Source: Nocardioides sp. (GTDB lineage Bacteria > Actinomycetota > Actinomycetes > Propionibacteriales > Nocardioidaceae). From it: DNA of 12,340 nt. The position numbers and the translations under genes are program-made. The stretch spans positions 17,264 through 29,603 of the forward strand of contig DOWL01000041.1 of assembly GCA_003519585.1 (NCBI GenBank). The letters run 5' to 3'. Shown in pieces: positions 1-7,505 of the stretch (position 1 is its first letter; each line of letters opens with the position of its first letter). The notes below the pieces were generated by a model that was given only the letters and a program-made list of their open reading frames with translations, was not told the DNA's origin and made no database searches.

Positions 1-250
1 GCGCGCGATCCAGGGCCACGACCGAGACGTCGGCTCCGGTGACCTGCCAGCCTCGCTGGGCCAGCCAGACCGCGTCGGCTCCCTCACCGCAGCCGACGTC
101 CAGCGCGGTCCCTGGCGGCAGGTCCGTAACCACCTGGACCAAGGCCTGGTTGGGGCGACCGGACCAGATCCGCTCGGAGCCGGCGTACTTCTCGTCCCAG
201 AACTCCTGGGTGAACATGTCGGTCTCGTCGGGCTCTTCGGATCCGGGCAT
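1..250 (-). CDS. Class I SAM-dependent methyltransferase (N-terminal part, runs off the window)
   Basis: The gene starts at ATG 250-248 and continues past base 1, so only the first 83 residues are visible. After a short acidic lead comes FWDEKYAG...IWSGRPN (about residues 17-34), a pattern common in small actinobacterial methyltransferases. Motif I, LDVGCGEG (50-57), is the glycine-rich SAM-binding loop, and GADVS (72-76) supplies the acidic residue expected at the end of strand 2. Substrate cannot be told from this fragment; members of the family methylate small molecules, thiols or tellurite-like ions. An AGGA lies about 8 bases upstream of ATG 250. A second in-frame Met (codon 12, at 217) is an alternative start. 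It lies 37 bases downstream of the disrupted gene at 288-465. The family call is firm; the specific function is unknown. Confidence 0.85.
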   Translation of the reverse strand, partial: MPGSEEPDETDMFTQEFWDEKYAGSERIWSGRPNQALVQVVTDLPPGTALDVGCGEGADAVWLAQRGWQVTGADVSVVALDRA

Positions 251-287
251 ACCCCGATCCTGCCTGGCCCGCACTCAGCCGACGAAC

Positions 288-465
288 TCAGCCTCCGAAC
301 TCATAGTGCTGACCGTTGATCTCCACCTCGCGCACGATCCCGCGCAGGTTGGTGCCCGCTTGGCAGCCGTTGAGGATGTTGAGGTTGGTGATCGGCAGGG
401 CGCCGTACGCCGCGAGGTAGGACGACCGCGGTCACCCGACTGCCGACCAGCTTCTTCAGGCGCAT
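288..465 (-). pseudogene. Internally deleted, frameshifted paralogue of the adjacent collagen-like secreted protein
   Basis: An ATG at 465-463 follows a good ribosome-binding site (AAAGGAG) that overlaps the stop of the collagen-like gene. The first 15 residues, MRLKKLVGSRVTAVV, align without gaps to MQVTKVLESRLLAVV at the N-terminus of that neighbour (7 of 15 identical, others mostly conservative). In the next reading frame, about 44 codons run from SSY (near 425) to a TGA at 290-288. They resemble the neighbour's C-terminus: SSY, then LP, then G-V-x4-IN-x3-Y-x-F in the same order. That frame has no usable start of its own, and total length is 59 codons plus one base. The simplest reading is that a tandem copy lost about 220 central codons and the join put the ends out of frame. 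A sequencing error could explain the frameshift but not the missing middle. In its start frame the ORF instead ends at 301. Confidence 0.65.
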
Positions 466-479
466 CGTCCGCGCTCCTT

Positions 480-1370
480 TCAGTTGCTCGTCCGAGTGAC
501 ACCGAACGGCTCGAAGTCGTAGGTGTCGTTGTTGATGACCAGCGCATCGACCGCGCCCGAGAAGGCGAAGTCGCGACCCTTGCCGAGCTGCACGGTGTAG
601 AGCGTCGCGTCCGGCAGTGAGGTCTTGACCTGCGCGAGCGTGCAGTACGACGACTGGATGCAGCCAGTGGCTGGGGTGGCGTCCCTGGTGAGGTACCACT
701 GCTTGGCAGTCGAGGCGTCGAGGTCGGTCCAGGCGTTGGCGGTGAGCGCCGTCGGGACGTAGACCAGCGTCGAGTAGCCGCCCGTGACCGCAGGCCCATC
801 GGGGTCGATCTCGACGGCCACGTTCGGCCCGTTGGCGGTGCTGAGGTCGCTGTTCTCGCGCGTGGTGTAGACGGAGTACTTCACGGTCGAGATCGAGCTC
901 AGCGCCACACCAGCGAAGTCGACCTGGTTGCCGAACGCCGCCTTGTCGGCGCCGTCTCCCGTGCGGATCCCGAGGCTGCCGATGCCCTTCGGGGGCGTAC
1001 CCGGCCCCGAGCGGAGGTAGGAGTCGCCGTTCTTCATGACGTTGCGGTCGATGATCGACCAGTGGGGGCCGGCGTACGTGCCCGCGCCGCCGGCCGGCCC
1101 CGCCGCACCTGGAGCGCCTGCCGCACCCGCCGCACCCGCGGCGCCTTGCGGACCCGCCGGGCCCCGCATCCCGGCGATCAGCGCCGGACTGAGGTCCTTG
1201 GCCCTGATCGTGCCGTCCTTGACGTCGCGGCTCTTGATCGTGTTGTTCGCGATGTTCGCCGACGTGATCGTCGCGGCCGACCAGCCGGCTCCCGCACCCA
1301 GGATCCCGACGACCGCCGCCCCCGCGACCACCGCCAGCAGCCGGCTCTCCAACACCTTCGTGACCTGCAT
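480..1370 (-). CDS. Signal-anchored collagen-like (Gly-X-Y) surface protein
   Basis: This 296-residue protein has a short charged N-terminus, a hydrophobic segment at about residues 11-30 (signal peptide or anchor), and a threonine/asparagine-rich stretch, ITSANIANNTIKSRDVKDGT (35-54), of a kind seen in many exported actinobacterial proteins. A collagen-like run follows, with glycine at every third position from residue 67 to 97 (GPA, GPQ, GAA, GAP and similar). The roughly 200-residue C-terminal domain is unrecognised; it carries what appear to be the only two cysteines (237 and 243), which may pair. I expect it outside the membrane, the short collagen run perhaps trimerising the C-terminal domains; this is inference. 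ATG 1370 is preferred because GGGGG lies 6 bases upstream; ATG 1376 is in frame but abuts that G-run. A disrupted paralogue lies immediately downstream. Confidence 0.8.
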   Translation of the reverse strand: MQVTKVLESRLLAVVAGAAVVGILGAGAGWSAATITSANIANNTIKSRDVKDGTIRAKDLSPALIAGMRGPAGPQGAAGAAGAAGAPGAAGPAGGAGTYAGPHWSIIDRNVMKNGDSYLRSGPGTPPKGIGSLGIRTGDGADKAAFGNQVDFAGVALSSISTVKYSVYTTRENSDLSTANGPNVAVEIDPDGPAVTGGYSTLVYVPTALTANAWTDLDASTAKQWYLTRDATPATGCIQSSYCTLAQVKTSLPDATLYTVQLGKGRDFAFSGAVDALVINNDTYDFEPFGVTRTSN

Positions 1371-1527
1371 GTCCATCCCCCTATGCACTGGGCCCCCGCC
1401 CGCGAGTGAGCGAAGGTGTGCCGGCCCGTGTCTTCTGCGGCAACATGTCACGCCACGCCGGGGGCGTTGTCGGACCAGAGCGCACTGAAATGGGCCGCAC
1501 CGTGCACGCCGCGGCGGCAGCCATGGG

Positions 1528-1601
1528 TGCCCCCGGCGGGACTCGAACCCGCAACTGATCGCTTTTAAGGCGACTTCCTCTACCGGTTGGGATACGGGGG
1601 C
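1528..1601 (-). tRNA. tRNA with UAA anticodon (leucine-type body, short variable loop)
   Basis: The 74-nt cloverleaf has a perfect 7-bp acceptor stem (GCCCCCG with CGGGGGC), a 3-bp D stem (TCC/GGA) around an 11-nt loop ending CGGTAGA, an anticodon stem GTCGC/GCGAT, and a T arm GCGGG-TTCGAGT-CCCGC. The anticodon loop is CTTAAAA, giving anticodon UAA with A37, which reads UUA (leucine). The D-arm layout and the discriminator A also match leucine tRNAs. The variable region, however, is only 5 nt (CAGTT), whereas bacterial tRNA-Leu normally has a long paired variable arm. CCA is not encoded: the genome reads A then CCCA. The 5' end lies 5 bases after the stop of the uracil-DNA glycosylase gene, so the tRNA may be processed from that transcript. 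Confidence that it is a tRNA is high; the amino acid is less sure. Confidence 0.85.
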
Positions 1602-1606
1602 GCGGC

Positions 1607-2434
1607 TCAGCGTAGAGCGGCCGCCCGACTCAATACCGCGTCGAGCATCGGTTCGGTGAGCCGTCCGGTGAAGGTGTTCTGCTGGCTCGGGTGGTAGCTG
1701 CCCAGCAGGGTGATCGACCGGTCGGGGCCGATCAGCTGCGCCTCGGCACCGTGGCCGAACCTCGGTCGGGGCCGCGGCAGCGTCCAGCCGAGCGACCGGA
1801 ACGAGCGCAGCGCCGCGTCCCACCCGATCGAACCGAGCGCCACCACCACCCGCAGGTGCGGCTCGAGAAGCGCGAGCTCGGCCTCGATCCAGGGCGCGCA
1901 GGTGTCGCGCTCGGCGGTGGTCGGCTTGTTCTGAGGTGGGGCGCACCGCACCGCCGCGACCATCCGGGTGTCGATCAGCTCCAGCCCGTCGGCCGCGTGC
2001 ACGCTGGTCGCCCGGGTGGCGAGGCCGACCCGGTGCAACGAGGCGAAGAGCCAGTCGCCGGACCGGTCCCCGGTGAAGACTCGTCCGGTGCGGTTCGCGC
2101 CGTGGGCGGCCGGCGCCAGCCCGACCACCAGCACCGCCGGGGTCTCCGAGCCCCATCCGGCGATGGGACGCCCCCAGTACGGCTCGGCGGCGTACGACGC
2201 GCGCTTGATCACTGCGACGTCTTCGCGCCACCGGACCAGTCGCGGACAGGCGCCGCAGACCGACACCCGGGCGTCGAGTTCGGCCAGCGGTACGCCCACC
2301 GCCAGCCGGCGTACCTGGGCAGCGGTCCGGGCCACCGGGGTGGCGGGCGCGCCCGGATCACCGGGCCAGCCGGTGCCGGGCGGAACCGGCGAGAGGAACG
2401 GCTGCCCGGTCGCTGGGTGCGGCAGCTCGGTCAG
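1607..2434 (-). CDS. Uracil-DNA glycosylase, family 5 (UDGb-like)
   Basis: This is an Fe-S uracil-DNA glycosylase that removes uracil and other deaminated bases during base-excision repair. Numbered from position 2434 it has 275 residues. Cluster-ligand cysteines are visible at CGAC (60 and 63), RCAPP (164) and DTCAPW (179). Active-site motif A is [14 protein letters not shown] (105-118) and motif B is [13 protein letters not shown] (248-260), both typical of family 5. The start is a problem. Family members, as I recall them, begin at about TELPHP, and the codon there is CTG (2434-2432), 10 bases after the stop of the YtxH-like gene. No ATG, GTG or TTG fits nearby: the next in-frame GTG is at 2335, cutting the conserved N-terminus, and the nearest upstream one is a TTG at 2566, deep inside the preceding gene. 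A tRNA gene follows 5 bases after the stop. Confidence 0.9.
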   Translation of the reverse strand: MTELPHPATGQPFLSPVPPGTGWPGDPGAPATPVARTAAQVRRLAVGVPLAELDARVSVCGACPRLVRWREDVAVIKRASYAAEPYWGRPIAGWGSETPAVLVVGLAPAAHGANRTGRVFTGDRSGDWLFASLHRVGLATRATSVHAADGLELIDTRMVAAVRCAPPQNKPTTAERDTCAPWIEAELALLEPHLRVVVALGSIGWDAALRSFRSLGWTLPRPRPRFGHGAEAQLIGPDRSITLLGSYHPSQQNTFTGRLTEPMLDAVLSRAAALR

Positions 2435-2444
2435 ACGACGCAGG

Positions 2445-2696
2445 CTACGCGTCGTGCCCCCGGACCTTGTCCGCCGCGGTCGACGCGGCGGCCGTGACCT
2501 TGTCCTTGGCCACCCCAGCGGCGGCCGTGGCCTGCTGGGCCGCGGCGTCCTGGGCTCGGTGGGCAACGCGTTGGACCTTCGGGTTGCCGGCGACTCGGCG
2601 AGCGGTGTCGGCGATCTGGTCGTAGCGATGACGACCCGCCCGCGCGCCCAGGACGTACCCGACTCCAGCGGCAGCCAGCAACGACAGCTTGCTCAT
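2445..2696 (-). CDS. YtxH-like small protein
   Basis: This 83-residue protein opens with a short hydrophobic segment and the signature [16 protein letters not shown] (13-28), typical of small actinobacterial YtxH-domain proteins. The rest is an alanine- and lysine-rich amphipathic helix (about 40-80) ending RGHDA. Members are membrane-associated and often linked to envelope or general stress, but no biochemical function is established for this group. The ATG (2696-2694) shares bases with the TGA of the upstream DUF3618 gene (ATGA overlap), and AGGAGAAGG immediately upstream supplies a strong ribosome-binding site, so translation is probably coupled. Confidence 0.85.
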   Translation of the reverse strand: MSKLSLLAAAGVGYVLGARAGRHRYDQIADTARRVAGNPKVQRVAHRAQDAAAQQATAAAGVAKDKVTAAASTAADKVRGHDA

Positions 2697-2905
2697 GACC
2701 TTCTCCTGTTCACGAGGATGACGACGGCGACGACGACGGCCGCCACACCGGCGGCCACGACGGCCTGCTTCGCGGTGGTCCGGGCCCGGACCTGGACCTG
2801 TTCGGACAGCTCGTTGACCGTGGCGGCCAACTCGTCACGCTGGCGGGCGATGTCCGCCTCCAGCTCGGCCGGTGTCGGCTGATGCCCCGATCCGTGGCTG
2901 CCCAT
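2693..2905 (-). CDS. DUF3618 family membrane protein
   Basis: This 70-residue protein starts at ATG 2905, the A of which is the last base of the preceding TGA (TGATG), with AAGGGA about 8 bases upstream. Residues 11-35 (TPAELEADIARQRDELAATVNELSE) are the hallmark of DUF3618 proteins. A transmembrane helix (about 47-66) follows, and the C-terminus is the basic tail NRRRS. The frame stays open further upstream, but that extension overlaps the holin-like gene and has arginine-rich out-of-frame composition, so I reject the longer form. The function is unknown. It typically lies between a holin-superfamily gene and a YtxH-like gene, as here, suggesting the three act together at the cytoplasmic membrane. 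Confidence 0.85.
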   Translation of the reverse strand: MGSHGSGHQPTPAELEADIARQRDELAATVNELSEQVQVRARTTAKQAVVAAGVAAVVVAVVILVNRRRS

Positions 2906-3297
2906 CACTGATGTCCCTTCACGGCCTCGACGTCCTGTTTGATCCCCGCGATCGCCCGCTCGGGAGCCGGTGGCGTGGCCTCGGAGACCTGCTTGCGACC
3001 GAGCAGCGCCGCGATCGCGGCGGCGATCAGGACGACCACGGTGACGATGAGTGCGGCGAGCCACAGCGGCAGCACGAGATCGAGCGCGATCACTGCGGTG
3101 GCCAGCACGCCGGCGAGCCCATAGACGGCCAGCAATCCGGCGCCGCTGAACAGACCGATGCCGACGCCGGCATGCTTGCCCTTCTCGGCGAGCTCTGCCT
3201 GGGCCAGCCGGAGCTCCGACCGGATCAGCTCCGGGAGCTGCTCGGAGAGTCGGTGGACGATCGCGCCGAGCGGCTCGTCCGTCTGCTGGGTGCTCAT
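2905..3297 (-). CDS. Phage holin superfamily (Phage_holin_3_6-like, holin-X) membrane protein
   Basis: The 130-residue protein has an amphipathic N-terminal helix (LGAIVHRLSEQLPELIRSELRLAQAELAEKG, about 10-40), then two transmembrane helices (about 44-70 and 76-99), then a charged cytoplasmic tail. This is the layout of the actinobacterial Phage_holin_3_6 family. Despite the name, these chromosomal proteins are not known to be lytic and there is no phage context here. The stop TGA overlaps the next start by one base. The ATG at 3297 has only a weak ribosome-binding site; the gap back to the ppx stop forms a hairpin. It is first of four closely packed genes (holin-like, DUF3618, YtxH-like, UDGb). 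Confidence 0.85.
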   Translation of the reverse strand: MSTQQTDEPLGAIVHRLSEQLPELIRSELRLAQAELAEKGKHAGVGIGLFSGAGLLAVYGLAGVLATAVIALDLVLPLWLAALIVTVVVLIAAAIAALLGRKQVSEATPPAPERAIAGIKQDVEAVKGHQ

Positions 3298-3298
3298 G

Positions 3299-3321
3299 CG
3301 AGGCCGGTACCCCGGGCCTCC
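3299..3321. terminator. Hairpin between ppx/gppA and the holin-like gene
   Basis: GAGGCC (3300-3305) pairs with GGCCTC (3315-3320) around a 9-nt loop, filling most of the gap between the ppx/gppA stop (3326) and the next start (3297). There is no T-run, so this is at best a weak or factor-assisted terminator or an attenuator separating the eno-ppx operon from the holin-like cluster. Confidence 0.3.
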
Positions 3322-3325
3322 CTCG

Positions 3326-4252
3326 CTACACGATCGACCAGGCGATGCCGTCGAGGATGTCTGCCTCGGAGACCAGCAGCGTCTCGACCGGCGTGCGGTG
3401 CAGCACCCGCGACAGGATCAGGGCACCCGCGCCGATGACGTCGGCGCGGCCGGGGTGCATCCAGGGAAGCGCCAGCCGCTCTGCCACGGTCATCCCGACC
3501 AGCCGCGCGGCCACGGCGTGCACATCGGTCACCGGCAGCGCGGCCTGGTCGACCACCTCCGCGTCGTACGTCGTCAAGTCGAGCGCACCGGCCGCCACCG
3601 TGGTGACCGTGCCCGCGACGCCGACCACCGTGGCCGCCCGAGCCGGGGAGACCGGGCAGGCGTCGAGGTGCCGCTCGATGTCCGCGACGCAGGCGGTGAG
3701 CTCGTCCCGGCTGGGCGGGTCGGAGCGCAGGTGCCGTTCGTGCAACCGGACCGAGCCGATGTCCATCGAGTGGGCGGCCGACGGAGGTGCGGTCAGCGAC
3801 GCGCCTCGGATCAGCTCGGTCGAACCGCCGCCGATGTCGACGACCAGCACCGGCAGCGCCGGGTCCTCACGCAGGTGTCGGACCGCCCCGGCGTACGCCA
3901 ACTCGGCCTCCTCGAGACCGGACAGCACCTCGGGGTCGACGCCGAGCCGCTCGCGCACTCCGGCGGTGAAGATGGCGGCGTTGTCGGCGTCGCGGGTGGC
4001 CGAGGTCGCGCAGAACCTCATCCGGGTCACCTCGTGCTCGCGCACGAGTGCGGCGTACTCGTCGAGGGCAGCGAAGGTTCGCTCGAGCGCCTCGTCGGCC
4101 AGCCGCCCGGTGGCATCGACCCCCTGGCCGAGCCGGACGATCCGGGTCTCACGGACGGCGACGTCGGGCAGCGCGCCGATCAGCAGCTTGATCGTGTTGG
4201 TCCCGCAGTCGATGGCGGCGACGGGGCCTCGTGCGCCTCGATCCTCGGGCAT
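3326..4252 (-). CDS. ppx: Exopolyphosphatase / guanosine pentaphosphate phosphohydrolase (Ppx/GppA family)
   Basis: The 308-residue protein belongs to the ASKHA phosphatase fold and hydrolyses terminal phosphate from polyphosphate and/or pppGpp. The first nucleotide-binding loop, AAIDCGTNTIKLLI, is at 12-25; the conserved acidic segment GLEEAELA lies at 112-119 and supplies the probable catalytic glutamate; and the second phosphate loop, VVDIGGGSTELI, is at 137-148. The short length, without the C-terminal HD-like domains of the E. coli enzymes, is typical of actinobacterial Ppx1 (Rv1026-like) proteins. ATG 4252 lies one base after the DUF501 stop; a GTG at 4261 (three codons earlier, overlapping that stop) is equally possible. 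It is the last gene of the coupled eno cluster. Whether polyphosphate or pppGpp is preferred cannot be read from sequence. Confidence 0.92.
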   Translation of the reverse strand: MPEDRGARGPVAAIDCGTNTIKLLIGALPDVAVRETRIVRLGQGVDATGRLADEALERTFAALDEYAALVREHEVTRMRFCATSATRDADNAAIFTAGVRERLGVDPEVLSGLEEAELAYAGAVRHLREDPALPVLVVDIGGGSTELIRGASLTAPPSAAHSMDIGSVRLHERHLRSDPPSRDELTACVADIERHLDACPVSPARAATVVGVAGTVTTVAAGALDLTTYDAEVVDQAALPVTDVHAVAARLVGMTVAERLALPWMHPGRADVIGAGALILSRVLHRTPVETLLVSEADILDGIAWSIV

Positions 4253-4253
4253 T

Positions 4254-4760
4254 TCAGCCACCGTCGTCGGTCTCCACGCAGGGGCCGGCGGCCCACCAGG
4301 CCCCCAACTCGTCGAGCACCTCGTCGCCGAGCGGGTTCACCCCCCGCCCCTCGGCGAGCGCCTGGCCGGCGAGGACGTGTAGGCACTTCACGCGGTCGGG
4401 CATGCCGCCGGCCGAGATGCCCTCGATCTCGGGCACCGAGCCGAGCTCGGCGCGGGCGGCGAGATAGCGCGCGTGCGCCGCGGCGTACGCCGCCGCCAGG
4501 GTCGGGTCGGTGCCGAGTCGCGCCTCCATCTCCTTCATCGCCCCGGCCCCCTCGAGCGAGCCGATCCGCGAGGCCGCGCGTGGGCAGGTGAGGTAGAAGG
4601 TGGTCGGGAACGGCGTCCCGTCGGGCAGCCGCGGCTCAGTCGCGACGACGTCGGGCAATCCGCAGGGGCAGCGGTGCGCCACATGGTGCACCGCGCGGGC
4701 CGGGCGGCCGAGCTGGCGCCCGACCGCGTCCAGGTCGTCGTCGGAGGGGGCGGTGGTCAC
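4254..4760 (-). CDS. DUF501 domain-containing protein
   Basis: This 168-residue protein has the conserved DUF501 landmarks: CPCGLPDV (31-38), FYLTCP (55-60), GSLEGAGAM (67-75), GGMPDRVKCLHVL (118-130) and GVNPLGD (140-146). The invariant cysteines (31, 33, 59, 126) suggest metal binding or redox chemistry, but no function is established. The GTG start (4760) overlaps the stop of the FtsB/DivIC-like gene as GTGA, so translation is likely coupled. The position between an FtsB-like gene and ppx is the same as Rv1025 in M. tuberculosis. The frame is open further upstream but that extension lies inside the previous gene and is not supported. Confidence 0.92.
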   Translation of the reverse strand: MTTAPSDDDLDAVGRQLGRPARAVHHVAHRCPCGLPDVVATEPRLPDGTPFPTTFYLTCPRAASRIGSLEGAGAMKEMEARLGTDPTLAAAYAAAHARYLAARAELGSVPEIEGISAGGMPDRVKCLHVLAGQALAEGRGVNPLGDEVLDELGAWWAAGPCVETDDGG

Positions 4761-5373
4761 GGACTTTCGGGGGTCTCCCCCGCGGAACCCTCGCCGCCGG
4801 TGCCCTTCTTGGTGCCGTCGATCTCCGAGACCGGCGGCTTGCCGACCTTGGGCGGGTTGCCGGCCAGCTCGACCGAGGCCCAGCCGTCGCTCCACCACGG
4901 CGACGATGTGCTCGTCAGCACGGTCGTCGGGTCCTGGAGTTCGGCGGCGGGCTCGAGCGGCTGACCGTTCTCGTCGAGCACCAGGTAGGTCTTGTCGCCC
5001 GGCATCACGTAGCCCAGCCGCTCACGTGCCTGCTGCTCGACGTACGCCGGGTCGTCCCACCGCGTCTTCTCCGCCTCGAGCTGGTCGATCGCCGCCTCGC
5101 GCTGGGCGATCGAGACCTTCAGCTCGTTGATGTGCGAGCGCTGCTGGAGGTAGGCGCGCAACGAGGACGCATAGGAGACCGTGAGCACGGCCAGCACCAG
5201 CACGAGTACGGCGGCGCGGCCGGTCAGCCGCGAGCGAGGTCGCACTGCTGCGCCACCGGCAGGCGCTGCTGCGGGAGCGGGGGCAGGACGAGTCGACCGG
5301 GGTGCTCCCGGCGCGCGGCCAGGTCCGGTGCGCCCGCGGGGTCCGCGGCTCCGACTGCGGGGGTTGGCTGGCA

Positions 5374-5374
<1 letters not shown>
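4757..5374 (-). CDS. FtsB/DivIC-family septum formation initiator
   Basis: This is a bitopic cell-division protein of 205 residues. The N-terminal cytoplasmic tail (1-50) is proline-, arginine- and alanine-rich and probably disordered. One transmembrane helix follows at about 53-71, then a short coiled coil (about 75-104, YLQQRSHINELKVSIAQREAAIDQLE). The DivIC/FtsB signature RWDDPAYVEQQARERLGYVMPGD (105-127) comes next, and the tail ends in a low-complexity Gly/Pro/Glu stretch. Family members bridge FtsQ and FtsL in the divisome. The ATG at 5374 shares its first base with the enolase stop (TGATG), indicating coupling to eno, and the 3' end overlaps DUF501. It corresponds in position to Rv1024. 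Confidence 0.92.
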
Positions 5375-6875
<1,501 letters not shown>

Positions 6876-6919
6876 TAGCGGTCGGCGTCCGAGCGGCGCA
6901 GGAGGTCGCTGGGCGAGCG

Positions 6920-7504
6920 TCACCGGCGACGTACGGCGTCGCGCAGTGCTTGCTCGGGATCTTCGCCGGCCGCCACCGCCTCAGCGACGAGGGTCAGCAG
7001 CCGCTCGCCGAGGTCCGCTGCGTTCTCCGGCGCCGTGACGCCCCGCTCGATCGCCTTGGCGGCGTACAGCAGGGCGGGCAGCGTGTCGGGCAGTCCGTCG
7101 GTCGGTGAGGAGCGCGGCTTGTCGCGCTCCTTGATGGCCTGCCAGAGCTTGTCGACCGCCGCGGCGTCCTGGGGCTGGTCGTTGGAGTCGGGAGCGAAGA
7201 CGTGCGGGTTGCGGCGGTACATCTTCTCGGTGATCCCGCGGGCCACGTCGTCGATCGTGAACGCGCCCTCCTCCTCAGCGATCACGGCGTGGAAGTAGAT
7301 CTGGAGGAGCAGGTCGCCGAGTTCCTCGCGAAGGTGCTCCAGGTCGCCGGTGTCGATCGCCTCGAGGGTCTCGTGGGTCTCCTCGAGCAGGTAGCGCGCC
7401 AGCGAGCGGTGGGTCTGCTCACGCTTCCACGGGCACTCCGCCCGCAGCTGCCGCATCACGGCCAAGAACTCCAGCAGCGGCTCGCCGGAGGCCGGGGCCG
7501 TCAC
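6920..7504 (-). CDS. mazG: Nucleoside triphosphate pyrophosphohydrolase MazG
   Basis: The 194-residue protein is of the all-alpha NTP-PPase superfamily, which cleaves (d)NTPs to NMP and pyrophosphate and clears damaged or surplus nucleotides. The metal-binding helices are visible: EETHE at 41-45 (EExxE) and EELGD at 60-64 (ExxD), followed by LLQIYFHAVIAEEEGAFTIDDV and KMYRRNPHVF, both standard for MazG. CPWKREQTH (24-32) replaces the usual CPWD with CPWK. It is a single NTPase domain plus a short C-terminal part, shorter than two-domain E. coli MazG. The GTG start (7504) lies one base after the lipoprotein stop, so the two are probably co-translated. Confidence in the family is high. Confidence 0.93.
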   Translation of the reverse strand: MTAPASGEPLLEFLAVMRQLRAECPWKREQTHRSLARYLLEETHETLEAIDTGDLEHLREELGDLLLQIYFHAVIAEEEGAFTIDDVARGITEKMYRRNPHVFAPDSNDQPQDAAAVDKLWQAIKERDKPRSSPTDGLPDTLPALLYAAKAIERGVTAPENAADLGERLLTLVAEAVAAGEDPEQALRDAVRRR

Positions 7505-7505
7505 G

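Noticed and set aside
1081..1170. GC-rich direct repeats near 1081-1170
   Set aside because: They are simply the codons of the Gly-X-Y collagen-like run, not a separate DNA repeat or CRISPR array.
480..2231. A 583-codon minus-strand frame continuing upstream of the collagen-like protein
   Set aside because: The upstream part runs through the tRNA and out of frame through UDGb, with arginine-rich shadow composition. The collagen-like protein has its own start and ribosome-binding site at 1370.
2906..3064. An N-terminal extension of the DUF3618 gene to 3064
   Set aside because: It overlaps the holin-like gene out of frame. The ATG at 2905 with a good ribosome-binding site gives the typical family length.
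2905..3297. Prophage remnant suggested by the holin-family name
   Set aside because: No other phage genes are near. This chromosomal holin/DUF3618/YtxH-like trio is a common actinobacterial arrangement.
3158..4591. A 477-codon plus-strand frame opposite ppx and DUF501
   Set aside because: Antisense shadow spanning two well-supported genes, with an arginine-rich tail.
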